From Xiphydria camelus (lineage: Eukaryota; Arthropoda; Insecta; Hymenoptera; Xiphydriidae): a stretch of DNA of 64,000 nt. The position numbers were made by a program, and so were the translations under genes. The notes beneath the pieces are model-generated. The model was given only the letters and a program-made list of their open reading frames with translations, was not told the DNA's origin and did no database searches. The number at the start of each line of letters is the position of its first letter. Position 1 is the stretch's first letter. Where the stretch lies: assembly GCA_963678675.1 (NCBI GenBank), contig OY783194.1, positions 21,058,278 to 21,122,277 on the forward strand, written 5' to 3'. Positions 33,401 through 42,143 of this stretch are shown here, piece by piece.

Positions 33401-34861
33401 GCCGACGGTGTGGATGTTCGTCGAGGTGTCGACCAGAAGGCGGCGACCGAGATCGACCGTTAAGCTGTAGTGTGAGAGAAAATCAGCCCCCAGGATCGGG
33501 GAACTTACGTCGGCAATGATGAAGTTCCACGCGAGCGGGCGCCGGAGTTGGAGGTCGAGAGTGAGGCGATGTTCGCCGAAGGTCGAGATGGATGAAGAGT
33601 TGGCGGCCGCTAGCGTGAGCGGCTGAGGCTGAAGGTCCGGCCCGAATAGGGAGCGCGGGAGCAGCGACACCGAAGAGCCGGTGTCGACTAAGAAGCTGTG
33701 ACCGGATGCGCGGTCCCTGACGAAAAGGCGGCGCTTGGGGGTAACGCCGGCCGCTGCCACCTGGAGGGCGGGCGGCGTTACTGGTTTCCCTGTAGCCTGT
33801 TGAAAGAGCACGGCTGAAGGCACCGTATTGCGTTGCCGGCGAATCTCTCGTGGTACCAGCAGAGGGTGGTATCGGGAGCGGCCGGGTTCCATGGCTGCGA
33901 TCCGATGCGGGGGGGGGCCGCGGCTACGTGAGCGGCTTCTGGAGCGTCGGGGCGGTCGGTCTTCGGAGTGGGAGGACGCCTGGGCCTGCATGAGCTGGAT
34001 AATCTGCTGCTGCTGAGCGAGCAGCTGGGAGAGCGTCGACTGAAGTAAGGACGAGTCAGCTGAGCGACGAGCGGGCGAGGGAGAGCGCGCGGAGGGCCTG
34101 GCGGGAGACGCGTCTGCGGCCCGCGGGTGCTGGGCGGCGGCGACCGCAGGAGAGCCCACCATGAGTTCGTCCGCAAGCCTGGCCAGCTCGTCGAGGGAAG
34201 CGGCAGGGAGAACGCGGCACATGCGGGCTGCGTACGGAGGCAGGAGGTCGAGCCACTTGATCCGCAGGGCGTCCTCGCTCATGGAGGCACCGGCGAGCGA
34301 CCGCATGTGGCGGAGCAGCTGTGAGGGTGTGCGGTCCCCCAGATGCACCTCGTTGAGGAGTTGGTGGAGGCGGCGGTCCGACGATGGGGAGAGCCGCTGG
34401 AGGATGGCTCTTTTCAGCGTCTCGTAGCGGTCCGCCGGCGGGGGCGAGCGGATGATGTCCGACACCTCTTGTGCCACGTCCGGTGGAAGGTTGACGGCGA
34501 CTTGCGCAAAACGGGAGGAGTCCGCGGTGACGCGGTTGGCTGAGAAGGCGAGCTCGACCTGCGCGAACCACAGGCCCGGGTCGAAAGTCCCGAAGGCCGG
34601 GATGTCACACCGGGCTAAGGCGTCGACGGAGGGTAGCTGACGGGAGGCCTCCGTTGTGAGTGGGCCGGCTTGTACAGGTAGCTGGTCCGCCGGGTCGGCT
34701 AAAATGGCGGGCGGAGGAGCCGGCCTGGGCGGGCTTCGCGGCAGCATGGCGCGAGGTGGCGCTAGTGAGAGGCCGACGCGGAAGCGCGGATGAGCACGTG
34801 GCGGACGATCACCACGGCGGCACGAAGGACGCTCGCGAGGGCGAGGGCGAGGGCGAAACAA
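30275..34861 (-). CDS. Gag-Pol polyprotein, 1528 aa
   Basis: A single open frame that ends inside the 3' LTR. Order by residue: basic/Pro-rich leader; Gag from about 85 (IPAFGTFDPGLWFAQVELAF); Ser/Arg-rich linker near 305-315; aspartic protease near 390 (VDTGSSVSLL); reverse transcriptase 570-760 with YLDD at 694; RNase H 845-965 (LLTDASDSA, TDHKPL); integrase zinc region 1037-1074 (H, H, C, C) and a D-D-35-E core near 1103, 1161 and 1197; then a GPY/F-like region and a Pro-rich tail. No envelope. The usual MPFGL-type block of RT motif B reads SSLGLRNSAQSL, which may weaken or kill the enzyme. The expected Gag zinc finger lies one frame away (34176-33778), because a C9 run (plus-strand G at 33909-33917) sets the phase. 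Confidence 0.93.
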   Translation of the reverse strand: MFRPRPRPRERPSCRRGDRPPRAHPRFRVGLSLAPPRAMLPRSPPRPAPPPAILADPADQLPVQAGPLTTEASRQLPSVDALARCDIPAFGTFDPGLWFAQVELAFSANRVTADSSRFAQVAVNLPPDVAQEVSDIIRSPPPADRYETLKRAILQRLSPSSDRRLHQLLNEVHLGDRTPSQLLRHMRSLAGASMSEDALRIKWLDLLPPYAARMCRVLPAASLDELARLADELMVGSPAVAAAQHPRAADASPARPSARSPSPARRSADSSLLQSTLSQLLAQQQQIIQLMQAQASSHSEDRPPRRSRSRSRSRGPPPHRIAAMEPGRSRYHPLLVPREIRRQRNTVPSAVLFQQATGKPVTPPALQVAAAGVTPKRRLFVRDRASGHSFLVDTGSSVSLLPRSLFGPDLQPQPLTLAAANSSSISTFGEHRLTLDLQLRRPLAWNFIIADVSSPILGADFLSHYSLTVDLGRRLLVDTSTNIHTVGAISSAEVVSVEVSVPTSVAEGQFAALLQEFSDLSSPVTSAMLLPDLPTEHHIATSGPPAAARPRRLIGPRLEAARAQFKALHEQGIVRPSNSAWASPLLLVPKPDGSYRITGDYRQLNARTVPDRYPLPIIEDLLLGHGGSIFSVVDLKTAFYQLPIAQEDQHKTAICTPFGLFEFTRSSLGLRNSAQSLQRAMDFLLRDLPFTRAYLDDIIVASSSPEEHLQHLRALFTTLRAANLRINPNKCQLAKDTVTYLGYEVSAEGSKPPASRFEAIQAYPKPADAAQLRRFLGLINYYRRCLPRAAHAFAPLTDLLKDLPPRKKKAPLVWTPAADEAFADAKRAVELAATVTFVRPEANLRLLTDASDSAIGAALEQEDTQGLWRPLGFFSRKLTSAQRRYSTYDRELLAAFSAVKHFRSVLEGRPFVLLTDHKPLVYAPNQAPDKASPRQARHLDYLLQFHVTFAYTKGEDNVAADAFSRIETVDMPSRLDPSTLSRHQRTDPDLPHIRESGLLALQLLNIDGNELWCSVANSVIRPYIPRDLRDTAFSIIHNLAHPSIRSTVHQVSEKFCWPGMRKDVARRARNCQPCQRAKISRHNRAALSNFTTPDARFDHVHLDIVKLPLCQGLQYCLTIIDRFSRWPAAIPLPDQQASTVAQAFFSGWISHYGTPLTITTDQGAQFEADLFSALTTLLGAKRIRTTPYHPQANGMVERFHRSLKAALMCKPDVPWPQALPAVLLGLRTTIKTDLKASPAELLYGTALRIPGEFFVTTSHPDADAPSLVTSLRELMRSLRAAPASRHSSSPKPFIHSDLLSSPFVFRRVETLRKTLQPPYTGPHRVIERISDALFKVDVNGTPRVLSTASLKPAFIEAADPLPPPSPASPQPVLSFAPPQPTPLIAPLRPALKTASSQPSPPSATPQPASLSASSRSPAPTQPPPLGPSAQSSPSNSPPRSPSPAEPPVRRSVSFLLPPAVVTGGGVSVGAQPSRRVDRRKQRLVPRTDLVSPRASALSWSAPLAARAAASRAPLAWRAARPPRVRHAC
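30462..30478 (-). promoter_or_regulatory. Polypurine tract
   Basis: On the minus strand GGAGGGGGAGTCTC sits directly before the 3' LTR, the expected plus-strand primer site for reverse transcription. Confidence 0.7.
33778..33920 (-). other. Gag CHCC zinc finger in an alternative frame
   Basis: Just past the C9 run, the frame one base away from the main ORF encodes C-x2-H-x9-C-x3-C, starting LCWYHERF, then stops at 33778. In CsRn1-type elements this finger closes Gag. Here the long ORF bypasses it. A run one C shorter would put it in frame with Gag. Confidence 0.75.
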
Positions 34862-35332
34862 AAATCACTCGCGCTGGCGAAATAGAGTCGCCCGTGAGGG
34901 CGGGAAGGCGGACACTCGCGGGGAAGAGACACTCGCGAGAATGGCGCGGGAAAGAGTCACTCGCGAAGTGCGCGAAAGTCACAAAAGAAAGGGGGGGCGC
35001 GAGAGGAAAGGCGCGCGCGCGTGGGTCCCGGCGGCTGCAGATGGCGCGATCGCTGACCACGTGGCGCGCGGGAAGAATAGCCGCGGCACGTGGGGCCACA
35101 CAAAGGCGGGCGGAAATGCGTGGAGACGAGGATCCCGCACGGAGGGGCTGTACTGGCGCGATCGACACTCGCGACGACGAGAAGGAGCGGAAAATGCACT
35201 GAGGGCGGCTACGCGTCGGCTACTAGCGGTGCGGCGGGGCTTCGCCGAGAATGGCCGGGGAGCACGTGGAGAAGGAAAAAGGGAAAAATTTCGCTTCGGA
35301 AAAGTGTGAGGGAAGAGCTGCGTCTTCTCTCT

Positions 35333-35345
35333 GTCGGGGTCACCA
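35333..35345 (-). promoter_or_regulatory. Primer binding site, tRNA-Trp type
   Basis: The plus strand reads GTCGGGGTCACCA, one base from the LTR. It matches the 3' end (including CCA) of eukaryotic tRNA-Trp as I know it. Confidence 0.8.
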
Positions 35346-35346
35346 C

Positions 35347-35665
35347 TGTGGGAACTGAAAGGGGTCCCACGCCTGGAGAGGAAAGGAAAAAGAAAGCACC
35401 GAAAAACTCCCTGCGAATGAACCTTTATTCGCGCACAGAACTGCACTACGCTAGCGTCCGGAACAGAATGGCCTAAGGCTAACACGCGTGGCGTGCTCGA
35501 GGCGGTCGAGCGGCACGCCACGCTAACGGCGCACGCGAAGCGGCTGCGCGCGCAGCTAACGGAGCGCTCCAAGAGAGAGCGGAAGCGCGGGGGGAGACGA
35601 GGTCAGTCCTTGGAACTAGCCGCTGCTTCCGGCGATCGACGCGACGGGACGGCTGAGCCCCCACA
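35347..35665 (-). repeat. 5' LTR of the gypsy element
   Basis: 319 bp, 318 identical to the other LTR, followed by the TATA duplication. A 485 bp leader (34862-35346) separates it from the gag start. Confidence 0.95.
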
Positions 35666-35669
35666 TATA

Positions 35670-35996
35670 TATGTGGAGCCTGCGCGCACGCGTGGAAACA
35701 GAGACGCCAATTGGCTGGAACGTCTACTCGATTGCGCGGGATCCCACAAATCAGCGATGTAACGCGAAGGAAGGATTGTTCGCGGTTACACGTTGTTGTA
35801 CCGATAAATTATTTCTTTATTTCACACTATACATTCGACCACTCGAGTTACTTCGGAGCGTCTACACTGGACGATGGACTGCAGGCAAGTGAGAGCGAAA
35901 GACTCTCCTCGACTCGCTACGTGCGAGCGTCTCCTTGTCCAGGCACGCTGTCCGCTGGCTACGAGAGGTGGCGCTACTGCTCCGCTACATATACGA
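35670..35996. other. No supported gene
   Basis: Mixed-composition flank between the gypsy element and an inverted repeat. No motif recognised. Confidence 0.35.
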
Positions 35997-36400
35997 TTCA
36001 CGTGGCGCCATCTATTAACCATGCTACAAACTACGGCAGAATATAATAGAAACCTTCAGAGGTGTTCCATGTTCCATTTGATATACTGTGAGAAAATAAA
36101 AATATCCCATATAAAGAAGTGAAACCTCAAAAAAGGCCGAAAAAGGCGATTTTTCGTTTTTTCTCAAAAATTGTATTTTTAAACATTCTGAAAAAATTAG
36201 AAGAGGTGTATTTTGATGAAATACACATTCTCAAATTTTTTGGCGGAGACGTTTTTCGTATACGCGAGAAAAAAAATTTTGAAAATTTTAGGAATTTTTA
36301 AAAAATCGGGAATAGTGCGAGATAAGTCAACAAGTATTTTTTCAAGTACGGTTTGACTTACTTTGCAGCCACATTTTTTTTTGTAAGAGTATCTGCAATA
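35997..36400. repeat. Unclassified repeat, right copy (inverted)
   Basis: Reverse complement of 25235-25622, from CGTGGCGCCATCTATTAACC onward. Together the two copies bracket the foldback, the Tc5 element and the gypsy element. Confidence 0.8.
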
Positions 36401-36640
36401 GCGGTCGAGAGAAAACAAATAAATAAAAAATCACGTTTTTCACGATTTTTCAGGAACTGCTTGAGGTGGGGAGCTGAAATTTTGGTCAAATTTTTTTTTC
36501 AACGAGATGTTCAAAGGACTCTTATTTACGAAAAGATTTTATTCCAAGGCAGATTGACCATGCTTATCCTGCTATAGCCTTTATGCCCAGTAATTAAATA
36601 TGTTGGTTTAGTTTAGAGGACCAGCTCGAAAATAAAGTGA
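36401..36640. other. AT-rich, nothing recognised
   Basis: No coding signal until the reverse transcriptase remnant begins near 36640. Confidence 0.35.
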
Positions 36641-37528
36641 TCGCGGTTTTTCATAATAGTAAATGTCACGAGAATAAACAAATTGCGAATAAAAGGTTCG
36701 AAAAATTGAAAGCGGCTCTTCGTTTAGATACATTAAACGACGAAGAAAACGCGCAAATATTGAAACTTTAATCATGAGAAACAGATACGTTCCATATCCC
36801 AAGGGAATTTTTAGAATCCACTGATATATTAGAGCATCAGATCGTAACCACGGACGAAGTACCGATTAACTCACGACAATACAGATTTCTCCAAGTTCAC
36901 AAAGAGGAAATAAATCATAAAGTTTTCAGTTGCTTGAAGGGGGTTTAGTTAAACCGTCAAAATCACCTTACAATACGCCGGTCTGGATAGTCCCAAAGAA
37001 ACCCGACTCACAGGGCAACAAATGTTGGAGAATGGTTTTAGATTTCCGCGCTCTAAACGAGAAAACTATTGGCGACTCTTACCTCCTTCCTAACAAAGTT
37101 GACATACTTGATCAGTTAGGAGGAGCGCAGTACTTTTCCGTGTTTAATCTAGCCTCAGGGTGTTCCACCAAATAAAGATGAATGCTTAGGATAGCCACAA
37201 AACCGCGTTCACCACCCCGTTCGGGCATTACGAGAAAAACGCGCCCGCCACCTTCCAGCGATTAATGGACATAGTATTGACGGGTCTTCAGGGAAATGAG
37301 TTATTCGTATACCTTGACGACATCGTCATATATGCAAGTACACTGGAAGAACATGAACAAAAGTTCCTGAAATTAATGGACAAGTTGCGAATAGCAAATC
37401 TGAAATTTCAACCCGATAAATGTAAATTTCTAAGGAAAGAGGTAGCATATCTGGGGCACATTATATCACGAGAAGGAGTAAGGCCAAATCCTAGAAAGTT
37501 AAACGTGTTAGAGAATTCATCTATGTAG
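36640..37528 (+). pseudogene. Ty3/gypsy reverse transcriptase remnant
   Basis: Frame pieces show the pre-RT region (ESTDILEHQIVTTDEVPINS), then RT motifs GGLVKPSKSPYNTPVWIVPK and LDFRALNEKTI, and after breaks FQRLMDIVL, VYLDDIVIYA (the catalytic YxDD) and FLRKEVAYLGHIIS. The first catalytic Asp (motif A) is Asn in FSVFNLASG. A frameshift and stops near 37170 and a deletion near 37230 remove the segment joining motifs A and B. RNase H and integrase are absent: the envelope-like part follows directly, so an internal deletion of several kb is likely. It is distinct from the young gypsy element at 30143. Confidence 0.82.
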
Positions 37529-37619
37529 AAAAAAACACTAAAACACAAATTAATCAATTATACCGCGATACGCTGATTCACTGATATAGATTAGAACAGG
37601 AAATTATTGAAAATGCGCT

Positions 37620-38338
37620 TTCAATAGCCACCATTGCACCTGACGAGTTTGCGTGCCGTTATATGAAAGGACCTGGATACATAGCACTAATAGCCGTTGA
37701 GGCAGTACACATTATAAAATGCGTACTGGTTGAAGTTAGGAGGAAAAAAACGCAAGAATGTTATAGTCAAGTACCTGTATTCAGAGGAAACCACACAATG
37801 TATTTAGATTTACGGACCCATATACTCCTACAGGCCGGGACTCAGATTGATTGCTACCCGGTCATACCATCAATGTTCCGTATGGATAATGTCTGGTATC
37901 AATTAATCCCTACCGCCGTAAAAACACCAGCCCCGCAGATCGTTAAGTCTATGGCGAAACCAACCTGGACTTTCGTAGACACACCCTCCTTAGTGTCAAA
38001 CGGCATTTATTCGATCCAAGATCTCGAGTAATTAAGGGACCATATCATGTTCCCAGCGGAAAGAACTTCCATCCTAAATTCCATTGCCAGAGGGATCACG
38101 GGACAACCAACAGTAAATATGGGCACCTCAATAAGCCATTTATTTGATGAACAGGCCTTGGAGAAGCTGGCAGATTCCACGTGGACCAAGATCTGGGGAA
38201 CCTTCCTAAAGTTCGGGACTATTAGCGCTGGGTTACTAGGAGTTTACGTGGTTTTCGAACTAATTAAATTAATAGTAGATACCGTCATACACACGGTTTC
38301 GCCCTACATACCATGTACGGTTGGTCCGTTCATTTGAT
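37620..38338 (+). pseudogene. Envelope-like glycoprotein remnant
   Basis: Two frame pieces (37663-38031 and 38047-38337) are separated by a single TAA at 38030-38032 plus adjacent change. The first piece has a Cys-containing ectodomain-type sequence; the second begins RDHIMFPAERT after the stop, contains DSTWTKIW and ends with a hydrophobic membrane-spanning stretch (about 38215-38285, with ISAGLLGVYVVFELIK). The 5' part is missing. The position after pol, and the topology, fit an env gene of an insect endogenous retrovirus or a captured viral glycoprotein. I cannot place the class from sequence alone. It is broken and truncated. Confidence 0.6.
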
Positions 38339-38542
38339 TGGAGCACCGTGGGACTCCGTAACCCAATTACTATTATACCTGACAAGAGGACCCAGAGATA
38401 ACGAAGCCATGGAAAGGGAAAAACCAGATGAATTAACGGAAATACGGGTTAAGGGTGAAAACAAAGAAGAACAAAGTGAACCATCAACGTCAAAACCCAT
38501 TGCTGGTAAAAGGGAATTTTTCTCCCTACACCCGTAAAAAGG
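38339..38542 (+). other. Possible cytoplasmic tail and polypurine tract
   Basis: Another frame (38313-38537) reads a charged tail rich in Glu and Lys (EMEREKPDELTE-like composition) that could be the shifted end of the envelope-like protein. AAAAAGGGG at 38536-38544 looks like a polypurine tract, so the 3' LTR may begin near 38543. Confidence 0.4.
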
Positions 38543-38653
38543 GGTGCAATTAGTCCTAGCACACACAAGTATGTATATTAGACATGCTTTTCCTATTCTT
38601 CTCAACACTTAGTACCATTATTAACTTAATGGAACCCTCAAGTAGAAGAAGTA

Positions 38654-38763
38654 CGCATATAGGGAGATGTTGCCCTTATATGTAGATCACAATTCCGCAA
38701 TGTTAATCATAAAAACGCATATACGAAGATGTTGCCCTCATATGTCGCTTATAATTCCGCAAT
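38654..38763 (+). repeat. Two tandem 49 bp direct repeats
   Basis: ACGCATATAGGGAGATGTTG... at 38654 and ACGCATATACGAAGATGTTG... at 38715, both ending AATTCCGCAAT, period 61 bp. Probably part of the LTR of the env-bearing remnant. Confidence 0.6.
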
Positions 38764-39299
38764 ATCCGTCACTATACAGAGTCCGCGTACACGAAAATTG
38801 AGCGAGAATATTATAATGTCTAATCTGACTGCATTTTCCTTTTCCTGTATTTATAAATATAGGGATAGATGTATGAAAAGAAGAGCAGCCCGCCAAATTG
38901 GACCCATATGTGAACAGGAATTTTACGGGCCTATTGACGGAGCAAGATAACTGCAATTGGCGATGTAACACCATTTTTACCATATTTTTAATACTCGTCT
39001 TGAGTTTTTATCAAAATAACCGGTTTTTATCAAAGTAACTCGTTGCTTGGCATAAATGCGCCTCTTCGCCAATATGTATACAGATTACAAATTGAATTTA
39101 AAAATATGATTATTTTGTTTCTGCAAAGATTGAATTATGCCAAGTAAAGACTGCGCGAGAGAGGTAGTCTTACAAAATAATATAATAACATAGATTCATT
39201 TTTAAGTATCATTTTCCAGCTTATACCGTATTTCCGAGTTTATACATAGAAATTCGTAGTTTTATTTTGACTCACGTAGGCCATTTCCAAAGCGCTAAT

Positions 39300-39440
39300 G
39301 GGTGCTTTCCATTTAACTGACACGAGTGGACACACAAGTCGACACAAAATTAAACCATTGATTCTTTCTGCTGGTGCCTGCCAATCAGTTGGTGGTTCTA
39401 ATAGAAGTGTGTCGACTTGTGTCATAAATGGAAAGCACCC
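39300..39440. mobile_element. 141 bp MITE, GGGTGCTTTCC termini
   Basis: GGGTGCTTTCCATTTA ... TAAATGGAAAGCACCC flanked by AAT on both sides. Unit A has the empty site near 12160-12170. Confidence 0.8.
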
Positions 39441-39669
39441 AATGTTATCGGTTACTGCGGATTACTGCCCATGGGCAGTCCAACTTTCCAAAATTTCGAC
39501 GTGAGTCAAAACAAAACTATAAGTCCCGATGTATACTTTGAGCTCGGACATGCAGTATCAGATCGGTAATGGAAAAAGAAAAAAAAAATAGTAAAAATTT
39601 TAACATTGAAAATGTTTATGTTCCCGTATATGGGGGGACATTTCTAGGTTTTCGACGAGCCAGTTTAAA

Positions 39670-40535
39670 GGCCCCTCTACACGTTGGCCAATGCATTGGC
39701 AAGCACGCTGGCCAATGCACATTGGCCAGCGTGTAGACGGGGCTATTGGTGATACTGGCGGCATGGCACCAGCGTTGGCGGAGCTGGGCCAAGCGTTGGC
39801 GACCGATACGTCGTAGTGTCGGTTTTTGAAGACAGATCAAAGGCGTTGGCTTTGGAGCTGGCGGACGTTGGTGTCGCGTCCACACGTTGGCCGCATTGGC
39901 CTAGTATGTGAATAGCTGTCGCACCGGAGGCGAAATTTGTATATTCATTTTGACATTTTGAAGACACTGCTAATTTTCATTGCACTAGCAGTATGTTCGA
40001 TTTAAAAGAAGTGTTCACATGTCCATATTAAAATGGCACTGATTTTAATACTTCTGAGAGACTGTACATAATTCAATTTTCAGTAGTAGCAGGATCAAGT
40101 CAGTGTTTTAGAACGCAAAATTATACTCAATTTAACACCGATGTGTTAAAGATGTATGCGATCTATGTAAACTCCGCAAAAGCTATAGGACTACTTTATA
40201 GGTCTGTTAAAAGAATTTAGTAATAAAATTATTTATATTTGTACGATAAGGATCAAGGGTTTGTCAACAATTAAAGTGACAAATATATTATTTATTTGCC
40301 AATTTTGCGGCTTCAAATTGTTGCAGTGCAGTTGTTCATATTGGCCTGTGTCGAAATAAACTGAATTCCATGTCCTTGCCAGTGCGTTGGCCAGCGCGCT
40401 GGCCAGCGTATTGGCGGACGCATTGGCGAGCGCATTGGCCAGCGTGTAGAGGAGTTTCCAATGTCCTTGCCAGTGCATTGGCGAGCACGCTGGCCAACGC
40501 ATTGGCGAGCGCATTGGCCAACGTGTAGAGGAGCC
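39670..40535. repeat. Element made of GCATTGGCCA-type repeats
   Basis: Ends GGCCCCTCTACACGTTGGCC and GGCCAACGTGTAGAGGAGCC. Near both ends are many phased GCATTGGC, GCGAGCGCATTGGCCA and similar words, and extra copies of the terminal motif lie inside (39735, 40440). The middle is ordinary AT-rich DNA. Probably a non-autonomous DNA element; TSD unclear. Confidence 0.6.
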
Positions 40536-41136
40536 ATTAAGACGGATATGTCGCGCTCCCCACTAGCGCTCTCGTGCGTGCGCCACCATAAAGCCCCCAC
40601 TCTAGCGCTCTTGACCGTGTGTATGTAGTAGACTGAGAGTGGGTACGGGTGATGGTACTATGTAGTGGTACGGGTGGTGAGGCAGCTACGCGGGACGAAG
40701 AAAGAAGAACGAGCTCGAAGAAAGAACTCTATTCGGCGTTTAACGTGCTCCTCTGGAGGGGGTACAGCACCGTAGGCCCACTGGAGGTGGAAATCGTTTG
40801 CGCATGCGCACCGCATTCCCTGTACTGTAGTGACGGGCGCCGGGTCGCAAGCGAAGGGCCCCTCGACCGCATGCTCAGTTTTCAAGAGCCTGGCGGGAGG
40901 GTACAGAAACCCTCTGCCTTTCGGTCTCCTCGGACAAAGTGCAAACCCGCAATAAATTCGACTATTGCGGTGCACGTGCACTTATTCGAGGATAACACCA
41001 GCCGGTCAGCGCCGAATCTGCGTACTCTCCCGGCACCAATTCTCATGCTCCATCTCGGTGGTTTCGAAGGATTTCCTTATCCCACTATGCATAGAAAAAA
41101 GCCGAAGCATACTCATGCCCCGCTAGCCGCTCTTAA
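40536..41136. other. GC-richer stretch with a 165-codon ORF of doubtful status
   Basis: The ORF at 40649-41146 has no recognisable domain and uneven composition. It leads straight into the endonuclease remnant, so it may be transposon leader or flank. Not called as a gene. Confidence 0.3.
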
Positions 41137-41321
41137 AATCAGTTAATGGTAGAAATGATCCCACTACGAAAGAAGGCACCACGATTGATGCAGTTTTTGT
41201 GAGAAACATTGATACTATCGAAGTTAAACATTTTGTCTCATATTTCAGTTACCATAATCCAATGTTTATTGCTGTAGACTCAACTGGCGATAGAGTAGAA
41301 AATGTACAAGATGAACAATAG
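41137..41321 (+). pseudogene. Endonuclease C-terminal fragment, Helitron-type
   Basis: NDPTTKEGTTIDAVFVRN...VKHFVSYFSYHNPM matches the end of the endonuclease at 23565-23720 (GTTIDTVFAR, VSYFSYHKPI). The N-terminal two thirds are missing. It ends at a normal stop after a short acidic tail. Confidence 0.65.
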
Positions 41322-41586
41322 TTTTAATTAAAATGTTTAAAAACAATTCAAGGAATAAATTTATATTTTATATACCAGTAAGAGAGACAATGTATATTCA
41401 AAATTCGACCTTTTATTTCTTCGCCTGTTTTCATAATTTCTTTACAGTTTCTCCACGCTTATATCCCCTACTGTGATTATGTTTCCAGTAAGTTTCGCTT
41501 CCACCGAGTGTCATGATACTCACTGTTTTTTTTATTTACGTTTGAAAATCTTTCCATTGAGGCACGCGACATAAAAATGTAGGACA

Positions 41587-41953
41587 TAACATCAGTTTTG
41601 GAAAAACACACGATTACGATGACTCCAAAAATTTAGCTGCATTTATCGCTGCTCTTAAACAGAATATGAATCCTTTTAATTGCTTGGAAATTAAGGAAAA
41701 TTTTTTATTGAATATTAAAACAGGTCGCCGTGCATCGGAACCCGTGATTGATTTTCTTTTAAATATAGAAGAAAATGGACGGGCAATGCAAGACATATTT
41801 ATTTCCGAATGTTCGCAAGATGTTAGCAGATTCGAAGCACCAATCAAAATAACAATTTTGAATTTTTCGAGCTGTAATAACGAACAAAAAGTAACACTTA
41901 ATAATAAAGTACACGAGGTGATCTCTTTGGTCGGATGTTGGGTATATCAATGA
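41587..41953 (+). pseudogene. Unrecognised ORF fragment
   Basis: An open frame of about 120 codons (from NISFGKTHDYDDSKNLAAFI to a TGA at 41951-41953). The composition is protein-like rather than AT noise (NPFNCLEIKENFL, EPVIDFLLNIEENG, FISECSQDVSRFEAPIK). It resembles a C-terminal region of a transposon protein but I cannot name it. No start context or partner domain. Confidence 0.35.
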
Positions 41954-41997
41954 ATGAGGCAGCGGATATTGAAATAGTATCTTATGTCATAACGCGG

Positions 41998-42143
41998 AAA
42001 TCCGAGGTTTTCTGACTGTGTTTAATTAGGTCGTAACACGAGGCATGGTTCGGGGATGAGGCTCGCCGAAGGCGAGCCTCATCCCCCGAACTATGCCTCT
42101 TGTTACGACCTAATTAAACACAGTCTTAAAAATCCGAGGATTT
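41998..42143. repeat. Near-perfect 146 bp palindrome
   Basis: Arms of about 70 bp meet at a GAA loop (42068-42070) in GAGGCTCGCC-GAA-GGCGAGCCTC. Further out GTGTTTAATTAGGTCGTAAC mirrors GTTACGACCTAATTAAACAC. It has only a few mismatches and no coding content. The symmetric GC-rich centre in AT-rich DNA is striking. Confidence 0.85.

Larger units (their letters stand above)
30143..35665 (-). mobile_element. Young Ty3/gypsy LTR retrotransposon (CsRn1/Kabuki-like)
   Basis: 5523 bp, minus orientation, two 319 bp LTRs, TATA target duplication (30139-30142, 35666-35669) and one long ORF. The 13 bp next to the 5' LTR match the 3' end of eukaryotic tRNA-Trp, the primer known for the CsRn1/Kabuki clade. 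A CHCC-type Gag zinc finger, another mark of that clade, is present but in a different frame (see CDS). The high GC content contrasts with the AT-rich host DNA. LTR identity of 318/319 means a very recent insertion. Confidence 0.93.

Noticed and set aside
30798..35309. Many long ORFs antisense to the gypsy gag-pol
   Set aside because: GC-rich shadow frames of the coding strand; none has independent motifs.
40649..41146. 165-codon ORF as a host gene
   Set aside because: No domain, skewed composition, surrounded by transposon fragments.
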